Shown: piece by piece, positions 11,964 to 24,461 of the stretch
Numbering within the stretch: position 1 is the first letter of the stretch
Layout of the letters: the number at the start of each line of letters is the position of its first letter
Origin: Saccoglossus kowalevskii
Lineage: Eukaryota > Hemichordata > Enteropneusta > Harrimaniidae
DNA: 64,000 bases
NCBI RefSeq assembly: GCF_000003605.2
Contig: NW_003122912.1
Coordinates: 154,029 to 218,028, forward strand
Direction of reading: 5' to 3'
Program-made: the position numbers and the translations under genes
The notes under the pieces: model-generated
What the model was told of the DNA's origin: nothing
The model's input: the letters and a program-made list of their open reading frames with translations, nothing else
Databases searched by the model: none

Positions 11964-13575
11964 CCAACGTCGTCTTACCACGAACTCACTACACACTGCA
12001 TTTTAGCTATTTTTCTTATTTTTTTTCTTTTTAGTATAACATTACATATAATTATCAAAACAACAATTCGATCCGTATTTTTTAATAGATCAGCTTGTAG
12101 AAGTTGTTGTGGCATATTGTAGATTTCATATTCTGATGCAAATGTATCGACCAACAAGGCTCACTAGCTTTAAATATAGATTTACAACATTTATAATTCA
12201 ACATGCGTTCCCTTAAGTTTCACTAGTAATAAACACTGTCACAGCAACAGTAGTGATGCACGTACACATAACACAACGAAAGATGCTCCGATGTGTTTTC
12301 ATTTTGAACTCATGCTTTTCACGTAATTATAGAATGATTGACGTTATTATTTCAAAGAACAGTCAATTCGGCTAATGTTGATGGCATCAAGTCATACTAA
12401 ATAAGCTCGCCGCCACTAAGCACCCCTACTGGTTAATGCGAAAACAAAAGTGATGGATGCGTAAATGACAACTCACATCCTAAAGGACAATGCATGTCTA
12501 CTAATACGAACCATTTGGCGAGCCACATGTAATTTGAACACAGTTCCCCGTCGTTATAAATTAATGATATGGGCAAAAATTATTATAATCACTTGCATTT
12601 ATTAATCACAGGACAAAAGTGCCCGTGATTTATTAAAGTGATTGGCATAAATAATGTGCATATTATTGAACATAGTGTTAAATAGTAATTAGTATTTAAT
12701 GAAGAATAAAAAAAAATGCTTTGAATAGATCACAACAACCGAGTAAATATCAGACTCGCATTTTGTGTTTGTGTGCGCGCGTTAAAGGCATTTAACAAGT
12801 CTCATTTTATTTTTCCCTGGAATACTGTTGTATCCGCAACCCGATATCTTGCTGTTAGGAACATTATCAAAAGTTGAATGTAGGATAAAAAAACTCAATT
12901 CCTTTAGCCCCCCCCCCCAACCCCAACCCCAATGAAACTTAATTGATAATCATGGCGTCAGACTACATTCACCATTAACTACAAATTAATAATCGGACAG
13001 TAGTATCGCATAGCAGTTGGTTGTCGGGTGGGTGTAAAAAGACTTTACAAAATGTGAGGTGAATGCACCTCATTTGACGCACATGTTTACACTCGGACCA
13101 AACAATTTTTTCGTCTTGGATGTGTGTTTTTTCTTTTTCTGTTATTTCCGTCCATGATAGGATAGGGAAAAAAATACAAATACACCAAAAAATGTTTGAC
13201 TTCATTAAATAAATAAAATCGTTTTTGTAGGATGGAAACTTTTTGAGGCCAAACCACACCCCCACCCCAAACTAAAGCAAATAAGTTTTTTTATCCGACA
13301 TCGATCTTTTGACGTCGTCCCTTCATAACGTCTAATGCTATATGTTTACATTGGCTGTGAAGGTGACGTTGTTTCGTACTTATTGCACCCCGTTGTACAC
13401 TTAAGCGGTGGAAGCATAGAAAAGTACAAGTATGCTGTATGCAGTGTTTCAGGTCTTTCTAGAAAATGTACTATTTTGGCGCAAAGTCAGAGTTGACATG
13501 TCACAGAATTATTCATGGCCGAGCGTCAAACATATATATAAAGTAATATACATTTTACATTGTATGTTCTATAAT

Positions 13576-13935
13576 ATGAGGTTATTACGAGAATACTTCA
13601 AAGTATGTACGAAGACAGTACAGCTGGAGTATCGACCGACCCGCGTGGCGTACTGTCTGAGTGCATACTTTGAGGTATTCTCGTTATAACATTATTATTA
13701 TACTTCCAAGGATACATCATGGGAATGCCGAAATCCAAAAAGTTTAGAACAGAATCAGCGAGCTTCGCTGTGTGGTTACCGATGGCAGCTATGTTTGTTT
13801 TTATTATTAGAGGACGCTTATGCGTGTAATCATTCTATATATTGGATTCGCATTTCCTTGTATAGTAGGATGAAAATACCCCGTAAAATACCACACCTGT
13901 AACATATGGCGTTGCGGTGACAGATGTATAATAAT
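13576..13935. mobile_element. Hairpin-bearing MITE-like insertion, copy 1
   Basis: Insertion of about 360 bp shown by the empty site in the duplicate unit near 16130; ATAAT occurs at both edges (13571-13575 and 13931-13935), a possible target duplication. Its left part is a near-perfect hairpin: arms 13581-13621 and 13650-13690 (41 nt, about six mismatches) around a 28-nt loop. The remainder is closely similar, in inverted orientation, to 49485-50045. No transposase is present and the outer ends are not obvious inverted repeats, so the class is uncertain. Confidence 0.7.
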
Positions 13936-13983
13936 GTTATTCTTTGTTGAACAGAAAAGACGGCTTTTATACCCTGGTGATTC

Positions 13984-14073
13984 TACGTCATTAAATCCTG
14001 TGTCTATGTCATCGGATCTGCGAAGGTTTACGTCATTGAATCCTGTGTCTATGTCATCGGATCTGCGAAGACG
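13984..14073. repeat. 45-bp tandem repeat, two copies
   Basis: A 45-bp unit beginning TACGTCATT and including CCTGTGTCTATGTCATCGG occurs twice in a row with one or two differences. The corresponding place in the neighbouring duplicate unit (about 16199) has only one copy, so the doubling is recent. Confidence 0.8.
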
Positions 14074-15213
14074 GAACTATTTTCATAGAGTTGCAGTTCT
14101 CGAAATGAATAGAATTAAATACAGTCGTTGTCTTGTGGTGTATTAACACGAATACATTCGTCACTATTCTAAATCAAAAACCTTTGTGTATTGGCATCCC
14201 AGTGAGTCGACGCTGTACTAAAACACCACGTTCAATGTTGGGTAACGCGCCGTTCATCACCTTGACGTCGCGCCCAATCATAGACGCACAGCAAGCGTAT
14301 GGATTTTTTTTCTCAGTCGTGTGCAGGACTGTACACTCATTCAGTCAAATTTGGTTGTTGTCGTTTCTATACAAGATGTTTATTATGATAACAGCAAAAA
14401 TAAAAACGGTACAACTGTGAGCTATTATTTGTACATACACACTCTCAAATTAATATTGTTCGTTTTGAGTCTACGGCTTTTAGAAGTGAACAGTTGATAT
14501 GTACGTGTGGAACAGGATACACGTACTATTTTCAAAACATATGACATCACCTTTTGATCTCGTACCTCTGTTTACGTATTTTTCACTGATTGGTCCATGT
14601 TTTTTTACAGTTATGTGTGTTTCAGTTATTTTAAATATTGTTGTAGTAGACTTTTTAAGCACATTACACGTGCTTACATCTAGTGTATTTTGTCAAAAAC
14701 ATCAGATGTGTGGGTCTATGTAACAATTGTCTTATCCTTTTACATGTATACGCCACGTCGCTGTCAATCAGGCTTGGCCGACAGTGTTGATCGTAAACCC
14801 ATTAGTGGATTCTCACTCAGTGAAGTATTTGTACCGATCAGTATACATTAAATATGGCCTTTATTTTTTGATAAAGAATCAAAATTGTGTAAACATTCCG
14901 TGTGACATGTATTTTTATGAGCGAAAAGACGTCAAGAACCTGGGCAAACGGCAATTATAACAACAAACAGTTGAAGATGTACAGTGAACAACAATTCGTT
15001 CTGTATTATTTAAATTGTGGAATATGACAAACATTTCTATATATCAAGGGGTGTTGATGTAAATAAAGACGTCCGACATTCTTATTTCGCTGACAGAATT
15101 CATAAGTCGTTGTAAATCTGAGGTCATCTGATTAGGTTGTAAGGCCTTGATTGAATAATAACTGTATATTTATACCTCCTGGCAGTGTTTTGGTAAATTC
15201 TAAAGTCTATAAA

Positions 15214-17974
15214 GTAATTATAGAATGATTGATTTATACAGACCGTTATTATCTCAAAATCAAAATCAATTCGGCAAATGTTGATGGCATCAAGTCATAC
15301 TAAATACATTGTAAGCTCGCCGCCATCAAGCATCCATACTGGTTAATGCGTAAATGACAACTCACATCCTAGTGAACAATGCATGTCTACTAATAATAAC
15401 CATTTGGCGAGCCACGTGTTATTTGCGCACAGTTCCCCATCGTTATGAATTAATGATATAGGCAAAATTATTATAATCATAGGACAAACAGTGTTTCCGT
15501 GATCTTAAAGTGATTGACATAAATAATGCACATATTATTGAACATTGTGTCAAGTAGTAATTAGTATTTAATGAATAATAAAAAAAACGCTTTGAATAGA
15601 TCACAACAACCGAGTAAATAGCATTTTGTGTGCGCGCGCTTAACACGTCTCGTTCTATTCACACGCAGAAACGACGTTCATACACAATCATGTAATAACA
15701 ATCACGAGAATATGCTACATAAACATACTTTGACCAAACCTCTTTGGGTGAATAATCGAATTCATCGGTAATTTGCTTTGATGGTGTTGCTGATAATGGA
15801 AATATACAGTTTACGCTCGGTAATCATACGCTATTTTTCCCTAGAGAACGCTATAAGATACTTCCGCTTACTGTTAATAACGTCTGAATGCTATATTTGT
15901 ACATAGGCTGTGAAGGTGACATGGTTTCGTACCTATTGTATCCCGATGCACACTGCCGCGGTGGAAGCATAGGAAAGTACCAGTATGATATGTGTGCTTT
16001 ATGTGTTTCAGGCCATTCTAGAAAATTTACTGCTTTGGCGCATAGCGGAGTTGACATGTCATAACATCTTTCAAGCCGTAGGGTCAAACATATATATAAA
16101 ATAATATGTTTTTACATTGTAACTATGTTTCTATAATGTTATCACAAGCCAAGTAATTCCAAGTTGAAGAGAAAATACGGCTTTATACCCAGGTAGTTCT
16201 ACGTCATTGAATCCTGTGTCTATGTCATCGGTTCTGCGAAGAAGGAACTATTTTCATAGAGTTACAATTCTCTAAATGAATATAAATAATAGCAGTTGTT
16301 GCCTTTAAACGTGAACACGAAGACATTCGTTACAATTCTAAATCCAAAACCTGTGTGTATTTGCATCCCAGTGAGTCGCCGCTGTACTAATTAAGCAGCG
16401 CGCTCATTGGCTAATGAGTCATTCATACACATGTTGGTATGTTCGCTTTCGCTAGTTTGTTGCTAATTACAAAAAAAACTAAACTGCAAATATTCGAAAT
16501 CTGATAATATTTTGCTCGTTTATATCTGCCGGATTGACATCCGAGTGGCATATAAATTACCATAATGCCAATGTGGTCGTCGGAAGATTGTCATACAGTT
16601 CTGTCAAACATGAAATGTAGTTCTATGTAAAACTGCATTCGCACATGAAATATGGGCACAAAATGTCTGCTGCCAAAAATACATAAAAAAAATAGATTTT
16701 TATTTTCGAATTACGTAATGTCTGTGTTGACATTCCAATGTTATTTCGAAGTAATTATATGATGTATTCCAACATCGATTCAATGACGCCTTTGCCGTAG
16801 GATAATGATGAAGTTGAACGTTGTAACAATTAACAAATACAATTGAATTGCAACTACATTTCAACGTTTAGGGCCAGGCGTTATGTCAACTTAATTTGGC
16901 TGCTATGATCCCGCCTATCTAGAATCTTAGGATTGTGCCTTTAGCTGAAGATTCAAATAAAAACAGTGCAATACTTGAAACAATACTTAACATGGTAAAC
17001 AGGAATTGATAAGCGTAGTAAACTACGTCACGAACCAATATATGTATCCAATTGACATGCCACGATTTGTATTACGTAATATACCATTGTGATGTTTTAA
17101 GTTTATATTGAGCAGTTTTCAGCAATTGAATTATGTTTTGTATCATGTGTTCTAAACCAATACATTTACACATATAAATAATTTTTATTTTAATTTGAGA
17201 GACCAGTGCAATACTGTAAAATACTTTATTTTCTTGGAATCAATTCAGTGAAAATAAAATCCAGCGAATATACCATTTTTCCTATTTTTGACATACAAAT
17301 TCCTCACAAATCAGTGAAAATATATTCCATACAAACACCCAAAAGGTCTTTTCAGTGAAAATTAATTCCAGCTAAAATAAAGTATTTTACAGTAGGATCG
17401 CTGGGCTAATGCCCGGTAACCCGGTACCATTGTATTTCCTACAATCTAACGTTTTTGTAATATTCGTATAATGGGCAACAACGATTCGTTTCCAGAGAAT
17501 GATTATATAGACCGGCACAGCACAATCACCAATATGCGGATTTCATCGGTCCCATTTCCTCAACCTTACAAGCCGTTGAATGAATGAAACTCTCATTTTC
17601 ACGTAGAATTCATGATATAACTCAGTATACATTAAATATGGTCTTTATTTGTTGATAATTAATCAAAGTTGAACTGTGTAAACCTTCCGTGTGACATGTA
17701 TTTTTATGAGCGAAAAGACGTCAAGAAAGTAACTATAACAACAAACAGTTATACAGGAAATTACAATTTTTTGGCATTTCGCATATCTGTATTATTTAAA
17801 ATGTGGAATATAACAAACATTTCTATACATCAAGGGGTGATGATGTAAGAAGCCCAACATTCTAATTTCGCTGACAAAATTCATATGTGATTGGAAATCT
17901 GAGGTCATCTGATTAGGTTGTAAGGCCTTGATTGAATAATAGCTATATATTTATACCTCCTGGCAGTGTTTTGA
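15214..17974. repeat. Tandem duplication of non-coding DNA, unit B
   Basis: Partner of the unit at 12323-15192. It has the empty site for the hairpin insertion at about 16130-16140. It also contains its own TA-flanked MITE at 17214-17392 that unit A lacks, so insertions have occurred after the duplication. Confidence 0.85.
17214..17392. mobile_element. MITE with TA target duplication (Tc1/mariner type)
   Basis: 179-bp element whose ends are inverted repeats of about 45 bp starting CTGTAAAATACTTTATTTT. It is flanked by TA on both sides (17212-17213 and 17393-17394). TA target use and short length fit a non-autonomous Tc1/mariner derivative. No coding capacity. It is absent from the equivalent place in the neighbouring duplicate unit. 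Confidence 0.75.
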
Positions 17975-19349
17975 TAGATTTTGTCTCATTTTATGCATAC
18001 AAATGAAAATTGGTGACAACTATGTAATGAATAAATACTTTAAGTAACGATAAATGATGTACATGTACATGGACCTGGTATACATATGTACGTCAATCTC
18101 AAGTCAATTTAATTGTTGGTATATTTGGCAATATTTTGTTTTGTGTGGATTATACATTAATTGATTAGCAAATATTATCATTCAGGTTATTTCATTATAA
18201 TTTTTGTCTCGATAGAACAATCCAATGAAAACATGTTTGGTGAATAGCAAATTTACTTAACAGCTTGATACTACAAACATATATAATGGTGTATCTCATT
18301 TGGAGTATATATATCAATTTAATCTATAATAATTCATCAATAAATATGCCATTGTTTCCAAAAACGTCATATATAAAAGACACTCGCCTGCTGTTATAGC
18401 CTCCAATTCATTCGTGTTCGGTGGTGTTTCAAATTGCAACCACACTTCTACGAATGAACAGCATATAATGAAATATAATTATCAATTCGCCAAAAAAGTG
18501 TTTAACATGATCTTTATCTTATACTAGAAAGACAAATATATATACAAAGCAAACAATCATTTTATGATAAATGATCTGTGTGAATTATCATATTTTGATT
18601 CATTCATCTCATGAAACCTTCATATAAAGTCACAGCATGGTATGTCGTTATACAAAATGCCGCTCCATGCGTAAGCGGTAAATTCGCTGTATGACCTATA
18701 TTCACTTATATGACTGACCTGGCAAACAGACTAGAACAACAACAAAGTGTGGGGTAGACTTGATATTCTATTTTATCTTGCATTGCAGTTGTAGTACTAA
18801 TACTCTCGACCAACAACACACTTCCAAATCTATATTAAAATGGCTTGGGAGGAACACCAGTTTAATTTAATCTGTGGTTCAGTGTTCTGTATTTTCTCGA
18901 AAAAACAACATTATGTACAACTAAGAACTTCTTATCCAGCCTATATTGTATGAGATCGTCAAGCCCACGTTGCTTTTGTTTTATCTTCGTGATTTAACAT
19001 GAGATTAAAACCAGTTTGATCAGTAGTTGTCAAACCTCTATCACTGTCTCTATTTTATCGCTGACATTGTGCTCTGTAGTCGGTATAGCACGTATAACAT
19101 GTAGTTACAAGTGAGGGCGTCAACGGCATTTCTAACTAGCATATCAAAATATTTTAATCGATTCATCATGATATATAGATATAATTACTATGGTAAAGTA
19201 ATAAACAGTACAGTAATGAAGTCGATGTAAAAGTGTCTTTTTGCAGGAAAATTTCTTCCTATACCTTAATTATCGTCATTATATATGTTTATTACGAGTT
19301 ACTGCAATGAGTATAAAACCAGTAATTTTAAAGTTCGCAAAGATTGAAG
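17975..19349. other. Gene-free stretch downstream of the orphan GPCR
   Basis: AT-rich DNA with no recognisable domain, repeat family or RNA gene. The 3' untranslated region of the minus-strand receptor at 19350-20276 would fall at its right edge. Confidence 0.45.
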
Positions 19350-20276
19350 TTAGAATAATTTGAAACGTAATATTTGAAGATATGCTTTCTTGAAATCGGG
19401 ATTCATTGCATAAAGCATTGGGTTAATAGCTGAATTTAAAAACACAAATATTGCTGCCAATTCAAGGGATCTTGCGTTAAACCGTTGATTTTGCTTGGAC
19501 ATCACAAGTGTCGCTGTGACGATGTATGGCAGCCACATTATCAGAAAAATCAACACCAAGACTCCAGTGTTCACCAAACGTCGAATATCCCCAGATGGAT
19601 TGAATAAATATACACTAGTTGGTGACATACTTCCTTGATTTACGATTCTCCTACGTTGTTTCCGAGCTTCTATTAAAATACTAATGCTAGAAAATAGCAT
19701 TATCGTCATGGTAACCATGGCCATAATTGGACCCGAAACAGTGACCGACGTAGACTCCAGATAAATACAATGATCCTCGATAACATGATAGAATGGATGG
19801 ATGATATTTGGGATGACTATGACGATAATTATTGGTATCACCCAAGAACATAGTATTGCAGTCTTGACTCGTATGGCAGTAACTCTCATGTGATAACACA
19901 ATGGCGATGTGATGTAGATGTATCGATCCAGACTTACCAGTGCCATTGACATAAACGAGCACGCAAACACAGTTGGCTGAATCGCAGATAGAATCCAACA
20001 GTAAATCGATCCATAGAAAAACGGATTGTAAATTAAGCATTGGTACACTAAATTTACAAATCCTGTAACAAAGTCATTGATCGAAAGGTTGAGTATGAAA
20101 TAATTAGCGACGCGTTCTCGTAAGTTGTACGAAGAAATAAACGCCAGCACAACCATAGTATTGGTGAACATACAGACCGCACTGATGCAGATATACAGTT
20201 TACGTATCACTTGGTATTCTCGGGTCACCTCTTCGTAATCATACGATAACGATGAAGAACTGCTACTGTCGTTCAT
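19350..20276 (-). CDS. Orphan rhodopsin-class GPCR (308 aa, single exon)
   Basis: Complete intronless seven-helix receptor. The ATG at 20274-20276 (MNDSSSSSS) was preferred over an in-frame TTG seven codons upstream. Landmarks: sequon N2; TM1 24-47 with N39; TM2 57-80 with D68; C93 in TM3 paired with C170 in ECL2; DRY at 117-119; W145 in TM4; TM6 WLP at 248-250; NPMLY at 285-289. Position 3.32 (seven after C93) is Gln100, not Asp, so it should not bind amines the way the other receptors in this window do. The third intracellular loop is short (about 203-235) and the C-tail is minimal. It could belong to a peptide- or melatonin-like branch, but I do not recognise the subfamily. A decayed relative of its TM2-TM4 region lies at 60588-60765. 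Confidence 0.88.
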   Translation of the reverse strand: MNDSSSSSSLSYDYEEVTREYQVIRKLYICISAVCMFTNTMVVLAFISSYNLRERVANYFILNLSINDFVTGFVNLVYQCLIYNPFFYGSIYCWILSAIQPTVFACSFMSMALVSLDRYIYITSPLCYHMRVTAIRVKTAILCSWVIPIIIVIVIPNIIHPFYHVIEDHCIYLESTSVTVSGPIMAMVTMTIMLFSSISILIEARKQRRRIVNQGSMSPTSVYLFNPSGDIRRLVNTGVLVLIFLIMWLPYIVTATLVMSKQNQRFNARSLELAAIFVFLNSAINPMLYAMNPDFKKAYLQILRFKLF

Positions 20277-22770
20277 GATTATTTCTAGGCTGTTCAACTA
20301 ACACATGCCGGTGTTTTCTCGAGGCTGATGCAGACGCTTTTTATACGGTAACGACAATGACAGGCAATACGTCCTTGATAACCCCATGTACTTCTTCACG
20401 ATGAACAATTTATAAATGTTCCAAAACATTCAGCGCCAGACCATTCTACCTTCAATGTGATAATTAATTAATGTTTCGGGTTAATGTATATTCGGTGTGA
20501 ATGTGAACCATTATACGTAAAATTCGATGAATGAACTTCCCTATACTATTGTACCATTGCCATTAGTACACCGTGCGTCACTTTTATCATATGGGTAAGC
20601 GTTAATAATAACAAACACAGTTAAAGATGACAGAGAAATATTAATCAAATTGTGGCATATAATATATAGTTTATAATAAAAGTACACAACATTAATATGT
20701 TATCAGCATATGACATGATATTAACAGTGATATTCACGCACTAATGGCAAGATAACAATTGTGTACAGTCTGAAAATCACTTTAACATCCGATATAACGG
20801 ATTATTATTTTTGAAATTCTACTTATCACATATATCCGGTTTGCAGCTTTTGGTCAACAAAACTATACATCAAATTTGCAATTTGTGTAACTACAGGGAC
20901 ACTGTTTACCGCGGATACTGCCTGTGGTTGAACTAAAAAGTATCTATTTTATTTTTGGTCGACTTTCCCACGGCCTCCACATGCCTCAAATGTAGTTGGC
21001 ACGTTAATGATAGCTTGGTGATGCATTTCTCCAAAATAAATGTATTAATCTTTTTATGTATGTATTTTGAAAATAAACAAGTTCAACATTTTATTTTTGG
21101 ACTTGAGAGAATACTACTCACAATAGAAAGAATACGTACCTACATTTATAAAAGATCCGGTTCCAAATATATTTGTATCGGGGTACATCCAAATAGCTTC
21201 CAATCTATATGTCTATATAATAGCAATAAAGTAATTATCTATACACTGTTGTTGGGATGCATGTATCCATACTTTAAAAGTAATACAGTAATACAAACAC
21301 TCATATAACACTATTATCAGTGATATGACATTTCATTTCGGCTCCTATACTGTTAATTACAAATGAATTGTATGTAACGTCGTGGAAAGCGGTTTCATCA
21401 CGCTTAAATACAACGCCTGTGTTATATTGTAAAATTACAATAACCACACCTAGACAAACCTCTATCCTCTAGGTAGTATAGTAATACCCAATAGAAACCG
21501 ACTCCACAATACACACAAACTATGCTGTAAGTATCAATTGATAGCACATGAACCAACGCTAGTATTAACAATCCCAACAACTTTTAACAATCCAGTTACT
21601 AATGACAGTAAAGTAACATTAAATTTCACTGGCTGTGCTTGTTACCTAGACATTAAATTTGTCCGGCACTGTACATACTCACACTAACTCTATCTCTATT
21701 CCCAACATTACTTAATATCACAGTGAACTAGCTTTTTAATGTTTTCATCTCCAATTTATAAAAGTTTACATTGTTACACAGAATTAAATATGCAAATAAG
21801 ATGTATTTCACAATTGTGAACGGAAATGACTTGGGATGAATATGATTGGATTTCAAAAATAAATTATTAAAATATTGACGTGAGGTAACATAACCCCCCA
21901 AAAATTATACGTATACGTTGAAAACTATCTTAGAAAACTTATTTATTTATGGTATTGATGGAAGTCATGAAAAGCTTTAAGTTTATATTGTAATATTCAA
22001 ATGAAAAAAATAAAATATTATTGTATCTCATAGCCGTACCAGTCAATATATTCACATATTGACCGTAGCTACTCGGTATCTACTTAATGATTATGGATTA
22101 TAAATACATACAATCCATTGGAATTATGATGAAACATCTATTTGTGAATGTGGGATGCTCCGAATGTTGTCATTGGAAGCGGGAGCGGTCTTGCAGCCAT
22201 TTACAAAATGTTTGTTGTATTCGGTTTTATTCAACCCCTCGTACAGGATTGTTAACTTCGGCTTCGCCTTGGTCAACTATCTGCGCCATTGTGTGTACAC
22301 AATTGTGGTTTCATTGTTCCTGGGGTTGAATATGCAAATTGTTTCCGATCTATGTCCATTGTTGTATGATCAAAATGATTTCAGGTCGCCGAGCGACATG
22401 CACAATAACAGCAGTATTCATCTGTTACATACTTCAATTTAATGCTAAACTTCTGGTTAATGTTAGATTTGATTTCAGACAACTTTATCTGTTTATTATC
22501 TATATAGTATACAGAAGAGCCACTGTCATAACGACCGTGGGTTAATTAGAAAGACCTGAATTTCACTCTAAATGGAGAGACTAAAGTTTTAAAATCTTTT
22601 GCAATATACAGTGCAGTGTGGACTACATTGAACAGCATTTTTTCTTGTCTACCTATCTCGGTTGCTGCGTGCATGTGTTATGTAGTTCCTATTGCGCAGA
22701 TGAACAATTGGCTGGGAATAAGTTCAGAAAACACGACCTGGACGCCACGGCACATTCAAATATTAATCGT
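20277..22770. other. Gene-free stretch
   Basis: No coding domain recognised. Around 22226-22336 a short inverted pair (ATTCAACCCC ... GGGGTTGAAT, about 110 bp apart) suggests a tiny palindromic repeat. Upstream DNA of the orphan receptor occupies the left part. Confidence 0.4.
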
Positions 22771-22771
22771 C

Positions 22772-22850
22772 TGCCTGGCTCAGTTGGTAAGAGTGATTAC
22801 TCCACAGCTGATCAAAAACAGAAGACGTTGTTTAAGTTCCAGCTCTTGTC
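22772..22850 (+). repeat. tRNA-like (SINE-type) segment
   Basis: Contains TGGCTCAGTTGG at about 22775-22786, an excellent RNA polymerase III A box, and a poor B-box-like AAGTTCCAG about 60 bases on. No full cloverleaf could be drawn, so this is more likely the head of an old tRNA-derived SINE than a working tRNA gene. Confidence 0.35.
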
Positions 22851-23802
22851 ACTGAAACAAAATATCTGTTTTGAAGTAATTTGCAATATGGCGCACGTTC
22901 ACCGTTCACTGGAGAAAACAAAATAAAAGGCATACGTAAAACAATAGCGAAAATGCAAACACAAATTAAAAACTACCTATAACTACCTACCTCTCGATCA
23001 ATCACAATGCTCCATTGCCGGATTTTATGTCAAATCTGCTTGTTTTCAAAAGTGTTCTAGAACTTGTATATGTACCTTCTCGAAGAGTTCATACGTCCTT
23101 GTTCCCACAGTGTTTTGATCCTTGAGTTATATCAAATGCAAAAACAGAAGTTTTACTGTGTTAAAAAGAAATTGTTTACGTACAAAGGACTAGGATCTCA
23201 CAGAACGGCGGAAGACAAACAGGCTGTTTGTCTGGAACAAGATGTCCTGTATTGGCTATTGGACGACATTATTTTACTAGTTAAATAGTAAGTATTGTGT
23301 CCATTATGCAGATAATGCAATGCATATAAGGTGGACCTGCCACAATTTCAGTATGCAAATTGTGTGTATGTGTGGGTGTGTGTGTGTGTGAGAACAATGA
23401 CTACACATTCGAAAAGGTCAATGCCCACGCACACAGGTACTCATTCACGCATTTCGTAGTAAATTATTTATTAACAATAGTCATTATCAATCATCGTATC
23501 TCGCAATATGTTTTGGGGCATTGCGAATATGTACATTATGAATATGCAAAGGATTATGCACGACTGGGGTGCATTCTTTCACATACTTGATCGACACGAG
23601 GGGCAACTTAAAATGCGTCAACTAAAACTGTTTGTACTGACCAATCATGTTCGATTAATTGTGTTGATATAAATGTATACACGTGTTTCGAGCTTTGTTT
23701 TAATTGTTCAAATAGCATTTACATATTATGTAACTCTGCGAAATAGCTATGACCACATTTTGAACGTGTCAAAATTCAAAAAACGACCAATAATATCGAA
23801 TT

Positions 23803-23860
23803 CCTGGTAGGTCCTTTTAGCTTAAAGTTTCGAGTTCGAACCCGAATAGGGGCGTTGCGT
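23803..23860 (+). repeat. tRNA-like segment with perfect B box
   Basis: GTTCGAACCC at about 23833-23842 matches the T-arm/B-box consensus. The 5' half does not form a convincing D-arm. Treated as a tRNA-derived repeat fragment. Confidence 0.3.
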
Positions 23861-24235
23861 CTATTCCCATAACTTCACACTTTGGTATAAATATATTGAA
23901 GTCACAGACTCTAGAATTCACATGAATGTTGACTTTGTAAAAAGATGGCGGGTGGGCTATATCTAGATAATGTCTTACACTGAGACAATCGGTCTGGGTA
24001 TGCCCAACGCCAACTAATAGCCTGATCACGGGCAGTGACAATCGCTGCTTAGCGGCTTTATTTTTTATTTATTCATTTTTCTTCATTGCACTACCTTGGA
24101 AGTACTATTTAAGGTGTGTTTGTTGAACATATGGAAATGTGTATAACGGTTACATATGTTGTTTGTATGTCAAACAATAACGCTCGTAAAATGGGGCGGT
24201 GTTCATCACATGTTAATTGCAACTGCGTTTATTGA

Positions 24236-24325
24236 ACAGTGAGTGTGGTGTGGTAGGTAGCACGTCTGTCTTCAGGCGAAGCAATAGACGGGATCGCTAG
24301 TTCAAACTCCTTGTTTATAATATTT
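24236..24325 (+). repeat. tRNA-derived SINE-like unit 1
   Basis: Reads GTGGTAGGTAGCACG (A-box/D-arm like) followed about 45 bases later by AGTTCAAACTCC (B-box like), then AT-rich DNA. It is clearly related to the unit at 24462-24545. Degenerate arms argue against a functional tRNA. Confidence 0.45.
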
Positions 24326-24461
24326 GTTTATTTAAAGGTACAATTAAATAAGTGATTCAATTGAACCTTGACTACATAGCTGTATACGTTATTTGTGATG
24401 TGCGAGATTTGACTTTATTATCATTATCCACAATATGTCATGTTAAATTGCCGTTGTTGGC

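Larger units (their letters stand above)
12323..15192. repeat. Tandem duplication of non-coding DNA, unit A
   Basis: Blocks at 12323-12790, 13300-13575, 13940-14230 and 14840-15192 match, in the same order and orientation, blocks at 15214-15645, 15850-16135, 16160-16420 and 17625-17974. The unit is therefore about 2.8-2.9 kb, repeated head to tail. No protein domain was recognised in either copy and open frames are not shared between them, so a protein-coding role is unlikely. The unit carries an inserted hairpin element (13576-13935) that its partner lacks, and a C-run near 12909. Confidence 0.85.

Noticed and set aside
22087-22926. Cluster of overlapping plus-strand frames
   Set aside because: Different frames stay open by chance over repeat-like DNA; one overlaps a tRNA-like segment.
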